NCBI GenBank assembly: GCA_025093985.1
Contig: JACAAK010000007.1
Location: forward strand, 1,364,001-1,428,000
Reading direction: 5' to 3'
DNA length: 64,000 bases
Source: Calvatia gigantea
Taxonomy: Eukaryota; Basidiomycota; Agaricomycetes; Agaricales; Lycoperdaceae
Part shown: one piece after another, positions 23,487 to 33,778 of the stretch
Position numbering within the stretch: position 1 is the first letter of the stretch
How the letters are laid out: each line of letters starts with the position of its first letter
The notes under the pieces: generated by a model
Told to the model about the DNA's origin: nothing
The model's database searches: none
Seen by the model: the letters and a program-made list of their open reading frames with translations, nothing else
Made by a program: the position numbers and the translations under genes

Positions 23487-24426
23487 ATGTTTGTCTCTTC
23501 AGTTGTCTGGGTAGTGCTGGCCTCCCTCGCCCCCACTGTCTACTCGCAACTACCTCAGGACACGGCAAAGCAGACTTTAATAGGTACTTGGAGCTCAGGC
23601 AGTAAACGTGTCACCACTGGACCTGTGAGTTTAACCCTCCTCAGTGTAGCGCTGAGCAATTAGATTAATCTGAATACTCTTCCCCTCAAAGGATTTTTCC
23701 AACCCCGTCAATATGACCTTCAACTATCCTAAGACAACTGGAATCTCATACTCTTTGTATGTTTTCTAAATATGCACAGGATCTTTAACTGGCATTCTGA
23801 TATGTTGTCACAACGACCCGCAGCACTGACCAATTTTATGAAGCCTCACGCTATCGGTTCACTAGCAACGGTGCGTCCTGCATGCGAACATCCGATTTTG
23901 ACCGTTCTTCGCTCATGCTGATGCCTCCGTAAAACTAGGGTCGGAACCCACCTGTATCACTGGCGTCATTGGTTGGTCGCATGGCAACTACACACTCAAC
24001 CCCAATGGTTCCATGACGCTGTACCCATTCCGCGACGGTTTCCAACAAATTCAAGACCCATGCGCAGCCGTATCCGAGAACTTCATTGAGACTTACATGA
24101 TAACACAAGAACTCTACCAGAACTGGCAAATCTTCATGGACCCGACCCAAGGACCAAAACTCCATATGTTCCAGTTTGATGGTGCACCTCTGGCTCCGAT
24201 GTTCAAGATTTCGGAGACACCCAATATGCACCCGACCCAGTTGCTGAGGAATGTTACGGATCCCAACGCAGACCCTAACGCGGATCCCAATAATCCCAAT
24301 GCTGCTACAAACACACCCCAACGGAGGTCAGAGTCAGGTGCGGTTGGGAATCGGTGGTCGGGTGGTATAACGGTGACAGGAGTTTCGGGGTTACTTGTCG
24401 CTGCTTTTGCTTCATTGATGCTATAG
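23487..24426 (+). CDS. ROT1: ER chaperone ROT1
   Basis: Four exons, 23487-23624, 23692-23756, 23824-23870 and 23939-24426, encode 245 aa. ROT1 is a fungal ER-membrane chaperone needed for folding of cell-wall and glycosylation proteins and for beta-1,6-glucan. The protein has a signal peptide (MFVSSVVWVVLASLAPTVYS), then GTWSSGSKRVTTGPDFSNP, YPKTTGISYSFTDQFYE, YRFTSNGSEPTC, WSHGNYTLNPNGSM, DGFQQIQDPC and FQFDGAPLAPMF, all in the family order. Several N-glycosylation sites are present. The C-terminus has an Asn/Pro/Asp-rich linker with repeated DPNADPN and ends in a hydrophobic helix (ITVTGVSGLLVAAFASLML), the membrane anchor. All splice junctions are GT-AG and in frame. Confidence 0.93.
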
Positions 24427-27400
24427 AGAAGAGGGGCGGAGGAAGCTCTTGATGAGTTTATTGTTATCGCGCCTTTTTGCTGTGCCCCCCGTCTTTGCCC
24501 TATTGGCTGTTTTGTTCTCTCTTCCACCTCACGCTTTTAATATTTTTACTGCAAACACTCTTGCGCCGCGCTTGGATGGCCATTTGGACCATGCAATTAC
24601 CTTTTCTTCTTCTGATCCACCGACCTTACCTACTTTACTGTTGCCACCCTTTTGGTAGTTGCACGCACTCCGCACAATTACTTTAGGACAAAAGATACCC
24701 TTTGTGTACACTTCCTTCCGTAGGTATGAGGGGTGCTGCCAGAAAGGTGGTACATGAAATGGGTAGATAACTTTCATTCCTTTGCTACAGAACGGATATC
24801 TTGGAACAGATGCGTTATATGATAGACCTTGGGCACGGGTAATAAATTGAAAGCATCAAGCAGCAGAAGAGCTGACTAGCCTCTGTCCTCGTAAGAATGT
24901 GATATTGGCACCTATTCTATGTGACAATTTCATACCCTGGTCCTTCACCATAACCACCAATGCACACGCGTCCATGAATAGGTCTCATGTCATTTCGCTC
25001 TTGGTGGCCCGATTTTTGCAGTAAGCACAACTCTCTACAAGCTGTCCAAGATGACACCAATGCAAATCTCAAAGAGCCTGCCTCCTGAATTTCTCCGCTA
25101 CCCTCCTTCTGAGCCTTGGACCACCGTCACAAGAACACCAAGGCTGACTCTTGCCCTCATGCTTTCGTTATGCCATCTGTCATCCGTAACTTGGCTGACC
25201 TTTTGTTCACATGGAACGACTTCCAACCCTGTTGGCGTTTTGCTGGGTTTTCACAAGATGAATTCGTTACGGACGTAAAGCGAGCCAAAAGTCTTCCCAA
25301 TCCAAGGACCCAGAAACTCGATGTGGATTTCTCCGCTGCCTTCTTTCTGATACCTTCGCCTCTCACCATTTTCAGCTGTTTCGCTCATCTTCGGACGACC
25401 CCAGTTAACTCACCGTTCCTGGATGGGCTTTAGGAAATGGCATCCACGGTACTGGACCTCAAAGCTTCGAGAAGGCCACATTATACCCAACGCCCCCCCT
25501 CACGCGACAACATGATTTCCTCACGCATGGTACGAGGATTGACCCAGTATTCACCGGACTTCACAGTCCATCCACGTTGGCCTACCTAAATTCGCACTTC
25601 GCTTCTCAAAAGCTAAAAGAGGCTTGGTAAGTAACTTCTTTCACCAGGATAAGATCATCTACCCATTGAATTCGTGTTCTATTGTTACTCAAGTTTTTTA
25701 CCTTCTCCGTTTCTGTGAAGGTTCCAATCCTAATTATGACGTGTCAGTTCTGCGCAATGCACACACGGACGTAAGCAGGCTGGAATGCGTTGGTTCTGTG
25801 ATTTGGGTTCTCAAGGCTGACACCTTTGTTGATTCATGTCTGCGTCGTGGGAGTGTGCATCTTCTGAGGACATTGGCGGCCTGGAAAAAAAGAATTTATT
25901 TCGGACCCCTCTTACATGCTCTGTGATGGTATCGCCACAGAGACTCCAGATAGAAGACGATCCTCGAACTCCAATGAGCCAAGAAACAGTGCTCAGTTCA
26001 TCGGCAGTACGGGTGTTTGGCACCATCAGAGGAACCGGTGATACGGATTATCTACGCCAAGCGCGCATTAATAGCAGCCAGTCGTAATACCGTCTGCCAA
26101 TACCGTTTAGCCTGGCGGTTTAACGAATTCGTTATCACCAAACTCATGAGGCGCAATTCAGCGAGGTCTTTGCGTCCCTGTCGATAGGTTCTTTGGCGAT
26201 CTACGACATGCTCTGGAAAATACTTGCGAAGCTGCGACATTGATGAACATGCCCAAGTCCGGCGTTGAAGAACGCCCGCAACTGGTCTTTCCGTAGTTTC
26301 TCCGATCCCAATACTTCCTCGTAATCAACAACTATAGGGATTTTACATTTTGCGAGGCACGATACGCGAGTGAAATCGCAACCCGCTACTAATTGATATC
26401 TCGCCTAACGACGGGCGTCCTTAAGGATACACGTTCGAATTCCCCTTCCCACTCTGGGCTTAGCGGGGGTCTCTACGAGGCGGCGACCTTCAGAGGCTGG
26501 ATGCCACATTCTCAATATAGATTCTTATCCAGCGCTCGAGGCTCAGGCAAGTGTCGTGTTCTTGGACAGCATGTTGGCCACGCTCCCGGGAACTGTCTGG
26601 GAGACACAACGCCGAGATTCAGCGACATTCTGATGGGGTCTGGCTTTGAGTGCCACTAGGCTCGAAACCTTGCGGATTCCTTGGATTCAACGCGGTGGCG
26701 AGGTTCTCCTTCTATTCCTAGACAACAATACTTACTCCTTCATTTAATGGAACGGTCACAGATAATTTCCCGGCCCGAACGTGCGCGGGCGCATTGCCAC
26801 TATACTAAAGACAAGGGACCCCCCCCCAAACAAGGAACGACACTGGATTTGTTACCCGGCACACCAGCAGCATCCAGTCGCTGCTACACCAAATATCTAT
26901 GTCTCAGGATTTACGGGGAACTGACAGACCAGTACGCCAGAGTTTCCCCTACCACAGGTCCTCCCATGTATTACTGGATCATCTTGGCGGCACTCAAGTT
27001 TGACCGAGTACGATTGGTCGAGTAGTTTCGCACCATGAGTCCGTCCCCACTACCGATGAAATTCCGAGTCCCCGGTTGTAGGTGCCCCGAAGACCATGGG
27101 CTGGAAAGGGCCAGCCAGAGTGAATCCTAGATCGGGAGGTGGGCTTCAGCGCCAGTTGAAGAACGGAGAATACTCGCACCGCAGCTGTATGCGATGGTCG
27201 GACAGTAGGCGGTGGAGATAGAACAGAAGCATATCTGGAACAAACTAAGAATTGGGTCAAGGGTTTGTCACTTGATTGTATCAATGTGCTACACTACTGG
27301 TTTTCAGAACGAAGTCAAGGGCGCTTGAAATGTGATACTCAAAGGTATTCATGCGTAATGTTACTAGTTCTGTTACCTTCCTTGACAGCATATAACGGCA

Positions 27401-27436
27401 CACCATGAGACCACCTGAGCCCCATAGGCGGATGTT
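24427..27436. other. Gene-poor stretch, probable decayed sequence
   Basis: Three kilobases without a gene I can assemble. Plus-strand open segments occur at about 25050-25440 and 25402-25626; the latter is open for 75 codons, has balanced composition and ends at a perfect GTAAGT donor, but I find no convincing continuation. A C9 run lies near 26820. I saw no terminal repeats, reverse transcriptase or transposase motif. Confidence 0.4.
25402..25626 (+). other. Unassigned open segment ending in a splice donor
   Basis: The frame through HGTGPQSFEKATLYPTPPL and TRIDPVFTGLHSPSTLAYLN stays open to a GTAAGT at 25627. It looks like an exon by composition. I recognise no family, and neither an upstream start nor a downstream exon is clear, so it may be a fragment of a decayed gene. 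Confidence 0.25.
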
Positions 27437-27804
27437 ATGCATAAGGTTCTCGTTATTGGCACCAATTCTGTCAGGATTGCTGTCTTTCATAAAAATATGA
27501 TAAGGGGTGAGTTGGCTTTTGAAAAACCTTAGATGACGTACTCATTTCTATTCCTAAGAATTTGTATGCAGGTCAGAACGTGACCCTCATCCTCTTCCAA
27601 GCGTTCCCGCGAAACGTTGAAATCACCGTCCCCCACCCCATCTCCGGTTTACCTAACTATCAAACATCGTCACCGTGGTTCCCTGAGCAGAAGAATGAGA
27701 CGATAAATACCCACACGCACTCAAGTTCACAACAGGTCCTCAAGGCCTTATGCCATGTCTCTGAAACCTTTTGCTCAATAAAGGATATTGGATTGCCATT
27801 TTAA
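27437..27804 (+). CDS. Hypothetical protein, short two-exon gene
   Basis: Two exons, 27437-27506 and 27572-27804, encode 100 aa; the 65-nt intron has GTGAGT, a CTAAG branch-like site and TGCAG. The start MHKVLVIGTNSVRIAVFHK followed by NVTLILFQ looks like the first beta-alpha-beta unit of a dinucleotide-binding fold, but the Gly-rich loop is not kept and the rest is short and rich in Ser, Thr and His. It may be the surviving front end of an NAD(P)-binding protein. I do not assign a function. Confidence 0.35.
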
Positions 27805-28183
27805 GGTCAGAGTTTTGACTGCTAGAGTTCGGTGATATTAGAATCACGAACTACTCAAGCCCAGCATACCGCGTGGTCAGATACAGGTCTTAAAAGAGTA
27901 CCCCATTTTACCAAACTGAATTAGAACACCAACATGAGTCTACACACACATCAACTTCTAGTCAATACGCTCGAGCAGATGCACTTCCGTCATAACCCGG
28001 CCACGAGAATTAGATGCCGACCGACGATAACCCGGCAACGCATAGTTTCGTAGGCTACCACTCCGGAAGTGGGTTAAAGGCACCGTCGCCTTGTGGGTTG
28101 GAGAATAAGTATCACGATGATGATAGCATGGGGTTGATTCGTGAGGTAAGAGCTCACCTGTGTTAGAAGCACCGAGGTCCCGA

Positions 28184-29487
28184 TCAATAATAGTCAATGC
28201 AACAGAACCGCTCCGTTTCTGTGTAGATATCCAGTATCCCAGCAGCGGCTAAGCCATACATATTTCGGTGCGCCTCCTTGATGTACTCTGAGCCGTTGTG
28301 GCAATGGAATTTAATCCCAATTTGCACAGCGCGCAGGCGGTTGTATATTCGCGGGGAGAGTAACTGATCCAAGTGGCGCCAATGGCCAGAGTCTGATTGT
28401 GATAATCGACGGAGACGGTCCGAGTCCACACCAAAACCAATGGAGACCTGCTCAAGACATTCATAACTACTCATCGTGGAGAGGACGCCGACAATCCACG
28501 GAATGGATACGCCGTTCTGGGACGACATCGGCGGGTGATCTGATGCCTTGATGTGGAGACTTTGGAGTCTCGAATTACGTCGAAGATCAACATGCCCACC
28601 TCCGTGTACTGAGGGTGGATCAGAACCTGCTACCAAAACATTGATTCAGGCCATGACGCACATGAACGAATATCGAGTGTCAGATGCCGGAGAGACTCGC
28701 CCAATGCTCCCAGTAGGGCTGAAATACTCGGCCCACCCGAAGAACACGATAAATACAAGCTTTTAATAGCGTTCGGACGACCACGGAGCCAGTTTGCACA
28801 AAATAGTACCAAACCAGCGGCACTATCGTTAATAGTCAGCGACTTCAGCGCTAACCATTGTCCTCCCGGAGAGATACCAAACGTATTGATACCACCATCT
28901 ATTCCTGGATGTTCCCCAGGTACATCCGAAGGGATTATATCCACCAACGCCAACGACTTTATGTTTTGGGCCGTAGCTGCAAGAACGGCTTCAAGCGCAT
29001 TTGGCCGAGAGGTAAAGTTCCAGGAGCCCAAAATCAGCTCCTCAAGAACAGGGCAACCGGAAATGTACAATATAGCGCGGTTAAGTTCTGCGCTGAGCTC
29101 GCTCCAGTGGGTCAAAGCGGATGCGCGGAATTCGAATACACGTAGTCGGGGAAGGAGGTAGAGAAGTTTTGGGATGACAGGGTTTTTTGCGAAACAGAAT
29201 GTGATTTGGGAGCGTGAAGAGGAGACGAGGCCTTCGTGAATAGAGAGTTCGCGGATGTAGTTGACAATAGTAGGTGATTTCGTGAGGAGGACGTGAAGGA
29301 AGTCGCTGCGCCGGATACCATCGTCACACCAGTGAAGAACGATACGACGGAAGAGGTGTGTCCGACACACTGGTACCCATGCTTTCGAGACCAGACACGC
29401 GGCCCTGAGGGTTTTTGGATCCGAGCACAAGAAATCGATGGTATTCTCCACGAGTTCTAAGGGCAATGTGAGGTTCTTACGGGACAT
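28184..29487 (-). CDS. F-box protein with leucine-rich tail
   Basis: Two exons, 28662-29487 and 28184-28608, join in frame to 416 aa; a second ATG four codons upstream is possible. The N-terminus is an F-box (LTLPLELVENTIDFLCSDPKTLRAACLVSKAW, residues about 5-45) that would bind SKP1 in an SCF ubiquitin ligase. The rest has irregular Leu-rich repeats (VLEELILGSWNF, KSLALVDI, ALKSLTI, SLRHLTLDIRS, LQSLHIKAS, ECLEQVSIGF) of the kind expanded in Agaricomycetes. The intron (28609-28661) has donor GTGCGT and acceptor CCTCAG; without it the frame stops shortly after. The substrate is unknown. The neighbourhood is gene-poor. Confidence 0.86.
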
Positions 29488-29499
29488 CTTGGCTGTCAT

Positions 29500-30257
29500 G
29501 AAGAGACTGGGCTTGCGTGGCGAAGGCAGATAGAACTGGACAGAAGAATGAAGCTTGCTCGTTCTTGAGGATCATTGATAGCTTTTTGAAGGATACTGTA
29601 CTGACCATCGCCACGCAGGAAATTCATTTCGGAGTTAGCAATTCTAATCAAGATGAGCAGCCCTTATGGTTTCCGCCCGACACGACGTGCTATCCTATCC
29701 CTGGCAGGATGTAGCTCCACAACTCCTGAATGGCGTATTAGCCTGCATGCCTCCGTTTATGAAGTTTCTAAGTGCGCCATGTTTTTTCGGTGATTGTGAG
29801 TTTCCGGACCTAGCACCGGCCCTTCATAAGGTAAAAATGAAGGAGGGCAATAGGAAGAGTTTTTAGAAGTAGAGATAATGGATGATGATGTCTGACAGGA
29901 TAATCACCGTTATGGCTTTTCCCCGCAATGCACATCCAACTGATCTTGTTCAGGGTCCGATGAATGAAATTCATGGCAAGTGCATGGGCGACGTGCTTGG
30001 GTTAGGCCATGTCTCTTACATAGCCTTTGGTGCTACAAGCTTCCCGAACTAAGGGTACCTCCACGCCGCAGGTTAAGTAAGGAGAGAGAGAATATAAACC
30101 GCAGCCATGAAAATAAAAGTAACAGCCCGGTCAGGGTTCCGATTCGGATGTGTATATCAAGAGTTACACGCAAGTCAAGAGCATACCTAGGTCAAAAACG
30201 AAATCTGAATGGAGTTTACAAGGTGGTCGTGAGACCCTATCACTACATGTGGTCTAT
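29500..30257. other. Intergenic stretch without visible gene
   Basis: Promoter side of the F-box gene and 3' side of RAI1/DXO-like copy 3. The few open frames are short and lack splice signals or recognisable residues. Confidence 0.5.
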
Positions 30258-31678
30258 TCATACATCCTTCGACTCGAAGCAAGAGATCGCTTCATCAGGG
30301 AGACAACTCGTTTGACCCTTACGTTTGTAGACAGCCAACCGCCCGTCCGAACAAACCAGGCTAAGCCTCCCAGCGCTGCCATGCTCGGTTACGATATTTT
30401 GTATTACTTCCAAAACCTCTCGTAGTTGCTTTAGTACTGGTCGCATTTCATTGTGTATGTCTTTGAAATCGGATGACAATTTCTTCTTCTCCAGACTAGT
30501 GAAGTGTCCGCGATAGTGGACGGCCAAGAAGTGATGACCCGTCTGGGACAGGAATTGCTGTGGATAGGCTTCTTTCCAATTGAAGTCATCCCTACGGTAT
30601 CCTGAACAGGTCACAAGCTCGATCGTTGAAGCTTGGGGGACGTAATTGCCGCCGTTGATGATGGTCAATGCAGGCATGGTGTTGGAACTGAATACCGTAG
30701 CGGTCGTCGTGAGATTCATATTCTGCATCGCATCCGCGAGGCCGTCCAGGGAGAGTTCAGGCCCGGGCTTCTTCGAGTGGATGCTGCGGGGTTGCGGCAT
30801 ACAAGCGTCTACTTCGTATCGCACGACCATCTTGAGTCCGTTGAAGTCCTGGAATTGAGCATTGAATTACTGTGTGTGCCTACTCCCCATGAAATACACG
30901 TACGTATGAGATGATGCGATGATGCCCAGAGCTCCCGTGGCACCCCGCGGCTTGGGTAGTAGAAGCCTTCTCAAAATTAAAACCATAGGTACGTCCACTG
31001 AGCTGCTCGCGTGTACGCTTTTCCCAGCGATTAAAGAGAACTGTCTTGCTCCCGGCCAGCTGGACATCAATACGGAAGTCCTTGACCTGACCGCCGACGA
31101 TCCATCTTATGAGTTTCCGAAGACCATTGCGGTCGGTTACGAAGTCCATGGTGCTCCAAGGGAAAGGGGAAGCCCCTTCATCTTTATGCTTCTTGTTGAC
31201 GACAGCGACCAATGGCAATAAATTCGCCGAAGGCATTCTGTAACTGTTCTGGTCGATACTATGAATACCTATATCGGGTTGGACATTATATGGCATGGCC
31301 CTGTTTATCCATTCCGGAGGGGAACCTATGCCGCGGTACTGTCAATCAATTGCCGTAACGTTGCAGAGAGAGAGCACTCAGACCTGGCACGATGATGGTG
31401 GGGTTGGATTTCTTTGTCCAATTATACGAGCCAATAAGTTGGCAATCCTCGATTGTCGGGTCTTCATCATCAAGATCGTCGATTGATGGGACCTCCAGGG
31501 TTTTCAATATATCATCATAGAGGCCCTCAGTGAGTCGGCGGTCTGGAGGGACGGAAGATTCGAGCGAAGCGGAATGTTCTGATACAGTGTAAGACAGGAA
31601 GGGTTTGCTGCTTGGTGGGGAGACTGGGGAGTCTCTATTGCGATGCAAGGGCATGGATTGCCTGCGCCACTGAGACAT
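30258..31678 (-). CDS. RAI1/DXO-like family protein, copy 3 (intact)
   Basis: Three exons, 31384-31678, 30904-31325 and 30258-30848, encode 435 aa with no break; exon phases equal those of copies 1 and 2. Residues 1-95 are a variable Ser/Pro/acidic leader. Then come CQLIGSYNWTKKSN, IIVPGSPPEW, DFVTDRNGLRKLIRWI, FRIDVQLAGSKTVLFNRWE, YGFNFEKAS, GHHRIISYDFNGLK, VVRYEVDA (Glu251, Asp253), IELVT (Glu316), YPQQFLSQTGHHFLAVHYRG, and VYKRKGQTSCLPDEAI. This follows the RAI1/DXO decapping-nuclease fold: WRG-L, E-x-D, E-x-K, W-QSFL, C-terminal FLP. The E-x-D pair is kept but the E-x-K Lys is Val318. Activity on RNA caps is therefore doubtful. The assignment rests on motif order alone. Confidence 0.78.
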
Positions 31679-32251
31679 AGTGTGTTGGGGAAGTTGGGAG
31701 GGCCGCACTCCATGGATGGCTATATATGCTACAGTGCTGTACCCATGGTATCTTCTAGACGAACCATCCACTGGAAGGTCGTAGAGTGGGACTTCTTACT
31801 GCTGATTGGCTTTGAGGATAAGGGAAGGAGATGCCGAGCACTAGAGGCGCCCCCGAGCCGTAACGAATATCAACACGAGGAGATCCCATGGGTTTGCTCC
31901 GCAGTGTCATAACATATATCAGTTGACCGCAGCAGACATTGGCACCGTGTCCTAAGGAAGATGAGAGGGATTCCAGGTGGTAAAAGTCCGCGAAACACAT
32001 GAGTTTCGGATATGGTATTGCGTAGTAGGTGGTGGTAGCTTCTTGTTGCTTTAATCTTCTCCAAGTTTCTTGGTGATGAGAGGAGTAACTTAAAAATAGA
32101 GATGCATCATTGGCTGGGGCACAGCCACTAACGTGCATCTTATCTGGGAGTTTGATCGGTTCAATGCTCTTGAGTGAATTGACTCGATAAATCTTCCGTT
32201 CGCCTCTCCCGCATTCTAGAACGCAGCTTTCCTATATCAACGTTATCAACA
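31679..32251. other. Intergenic stretch before HIS1
   Basis: Divergent spacer between RAI1/DXO-like copy 3 and HIS1, 570 bases. No gene seen. The sequence TTGAGTGAATTGACTCGAT at about 32170 has a TGA-ATTGACTC core reminiscent of a Gcn4/CPC1 site (TGACTC), which would suit an amino-acid biosynthesis gene; this is one short match. Confidence 0.4.
32178..32188 (+). promoter_or_regulatory. Possible Gcn4/CPC1-type TGACTC site
   Basis: The hexamer TGACTC lies about 70 bases upstream of the HIS1 start codon. In fungi the general amino-acid control factor Gcn4/CPC1 binds TGASTCA-like sites in front of histidine genes. Here the final A is replaced (TGACTCG), so the match is partial. Confidence 0.3.
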
Positions 32252-33524
32252 ATGAGTGAGCATAACCTCAGGCAGATCAGCATCAGCGGGTGTTTCATGA
32301 TTAATTTATTCCTTAGATGCAGATTCTCTGGACGAACGACTACTGTTTGCCATCCCAAAGAAGGGTGTGTTTTCTCCTGCGTCCCCTCTACATGGTAATA
32401 AAGAGGTGATCTAAATCAATTCCGGTATGAACGCTTAGGTAGACTTCATGAAAAATGCCTTGAACTTCTCGCTGGTGTGCCCGTTCCTGTTTCAAGATGA
32501 CCAGGTTCAGTATTGAACGAAAATATCAGGAGCTGATATCCAATTCCGGAGACCCAATCGTCTGGATGTCTGTGTCGTTCAGAACCACAATATTGCCCTG
32601 TGAGCGTCAAAGAAGGGGATTACGCCTGCCCATCTTCTAATTCCTTCGTGTTAGTGTCTTTCTCCCCGCGGCGGATATACCCTCTTTCGTTGGCAAGGGA
32701 AATGTTGACCTTGGAATAACCGGACACGATGTTATCCTCGAAGCTCAAATGGAAGATTTCGTCACTGAGGAATTGCGACTTGGGTTCGGCAAGTGTGCGT
32801 TGCAAGTCCAAGTGCCAGAAGCAGGTCCTGTCAAGACAGTAGAAGATCTTGTCGGAAAGCGCGTCGTGACTAGCTTTGAAGTCCTGGCTGGGGGATACTT
32901 CGGGAAACTGGATGACCACCTGCAGCTAGTCGGCGATCAACGGACCAAGATCGAGTACGTAGGGGGAAGTGTTGAAGCCGCTTGCGCATTAGGTTTGGCG
33001 GACGGTATCGGTAAGTTATTGAGCTTCTTGGATGTGCCACATCCAAGACTAAATTAAGGTCCGCCTTGCACGTAGTCGATCTTGTTGGTTAGCATTACAT
33101 CACTATACGAGCTGTATCGGGGAGCTGACTTGCCCTTTTAGAATCCGGAGAAACCATGCGTGCTGCTGGTTTGCACGCCATCGAAACAGTCCTTCACACG
33201 GAAGCAGTCCTCATCAAGTCAAGTACACCGAAACATCCTTACCTTGAGGACCTCATCAACCTCATCACGAAACGCATCGCTGGTGTCATCGCGGCCAGCA
33301 AATACGTTGCGTGCCAATATAATATTCACAGGGATAACCTTACTGCTGCAGTGAAGGTGACACCTGGAAGGCGTGCACCAACTGTCAGTCGCTTAGAAGA
33401 AGAAGGCTGGGTGGCGGTAAATGTTATGGTGATTAAGAAGGATGTAGCCAACGTCATGGACGAACTAGAGGAGGTTGGTGCGCAGGACATTTTAATTTTT
33501 AACCTTGACAATTGTCGCGTATGA
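32252..33524 (+). CDS. HIS1: ATP phosphoribosyltransferase
   Basis: Seven exons, 32252-32255, 32317-32364, 32439-32474, 32530-32599, 32655-33010, 33076-33087 and 33142-33524, give 302 aa, the usual length for the long-form enzyme. It condenses ATP with PRPP, the first and feedback-regulated step of histidine synthesis. Motifs: LDERLLFAIPKKGRLHEKC, RRPNRLDVCVV, ADIPSFVGKGNVDLGITG, EYVGGSVEAACALGLADGI, DLVESGETMRAAGLHAIET (PRPP site), and the C-terminal regulatory domain (VAVNVMVIKKDVANVMDELEEVGAQDILIF). The start codon plus one base forms a 4-nt first exon, inferred because MNADSLDERLL then continues in frame; a 12-nt exon (V-DLV) is also required. Both tiny exons are flanked by GT-AG signals. 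Confidence 0.93.
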
Positions 33525-33778
33525 TCTGTGAGGTTGGGAAGTATTTACGTACCTATGTATCTCCGTACTTAGACGTCAACGAGGAAACAGTCACGCTCAC
33601 GTTTGGACTTGTCGTTTGACGCAACACATTGTGTTTAGTTTCCCTCGCTTGCCTCCAATTATCACTGTGTGAGTATTCTATTTCCGTCAATGGCAGGGTC
33701 AATGACCAGAGACAGCTCGAATGCACCAGTAGACCTTAAAACCTCTGCATTGGAACGACTACATAGCCCACTGCGACA

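Noticed and set aside
26820..26830. C-rich run as a sign of a G-quadruplex or repeat
   Set aside because: A single run of about nine C without further tracts does not support a quadruplex.
28630..28661. Premature stop in the F-box gene
   Set aside because: A 53-nt GT-AG intron at 28609-28661 removes it and keeps frame with the leucine-rich tail.
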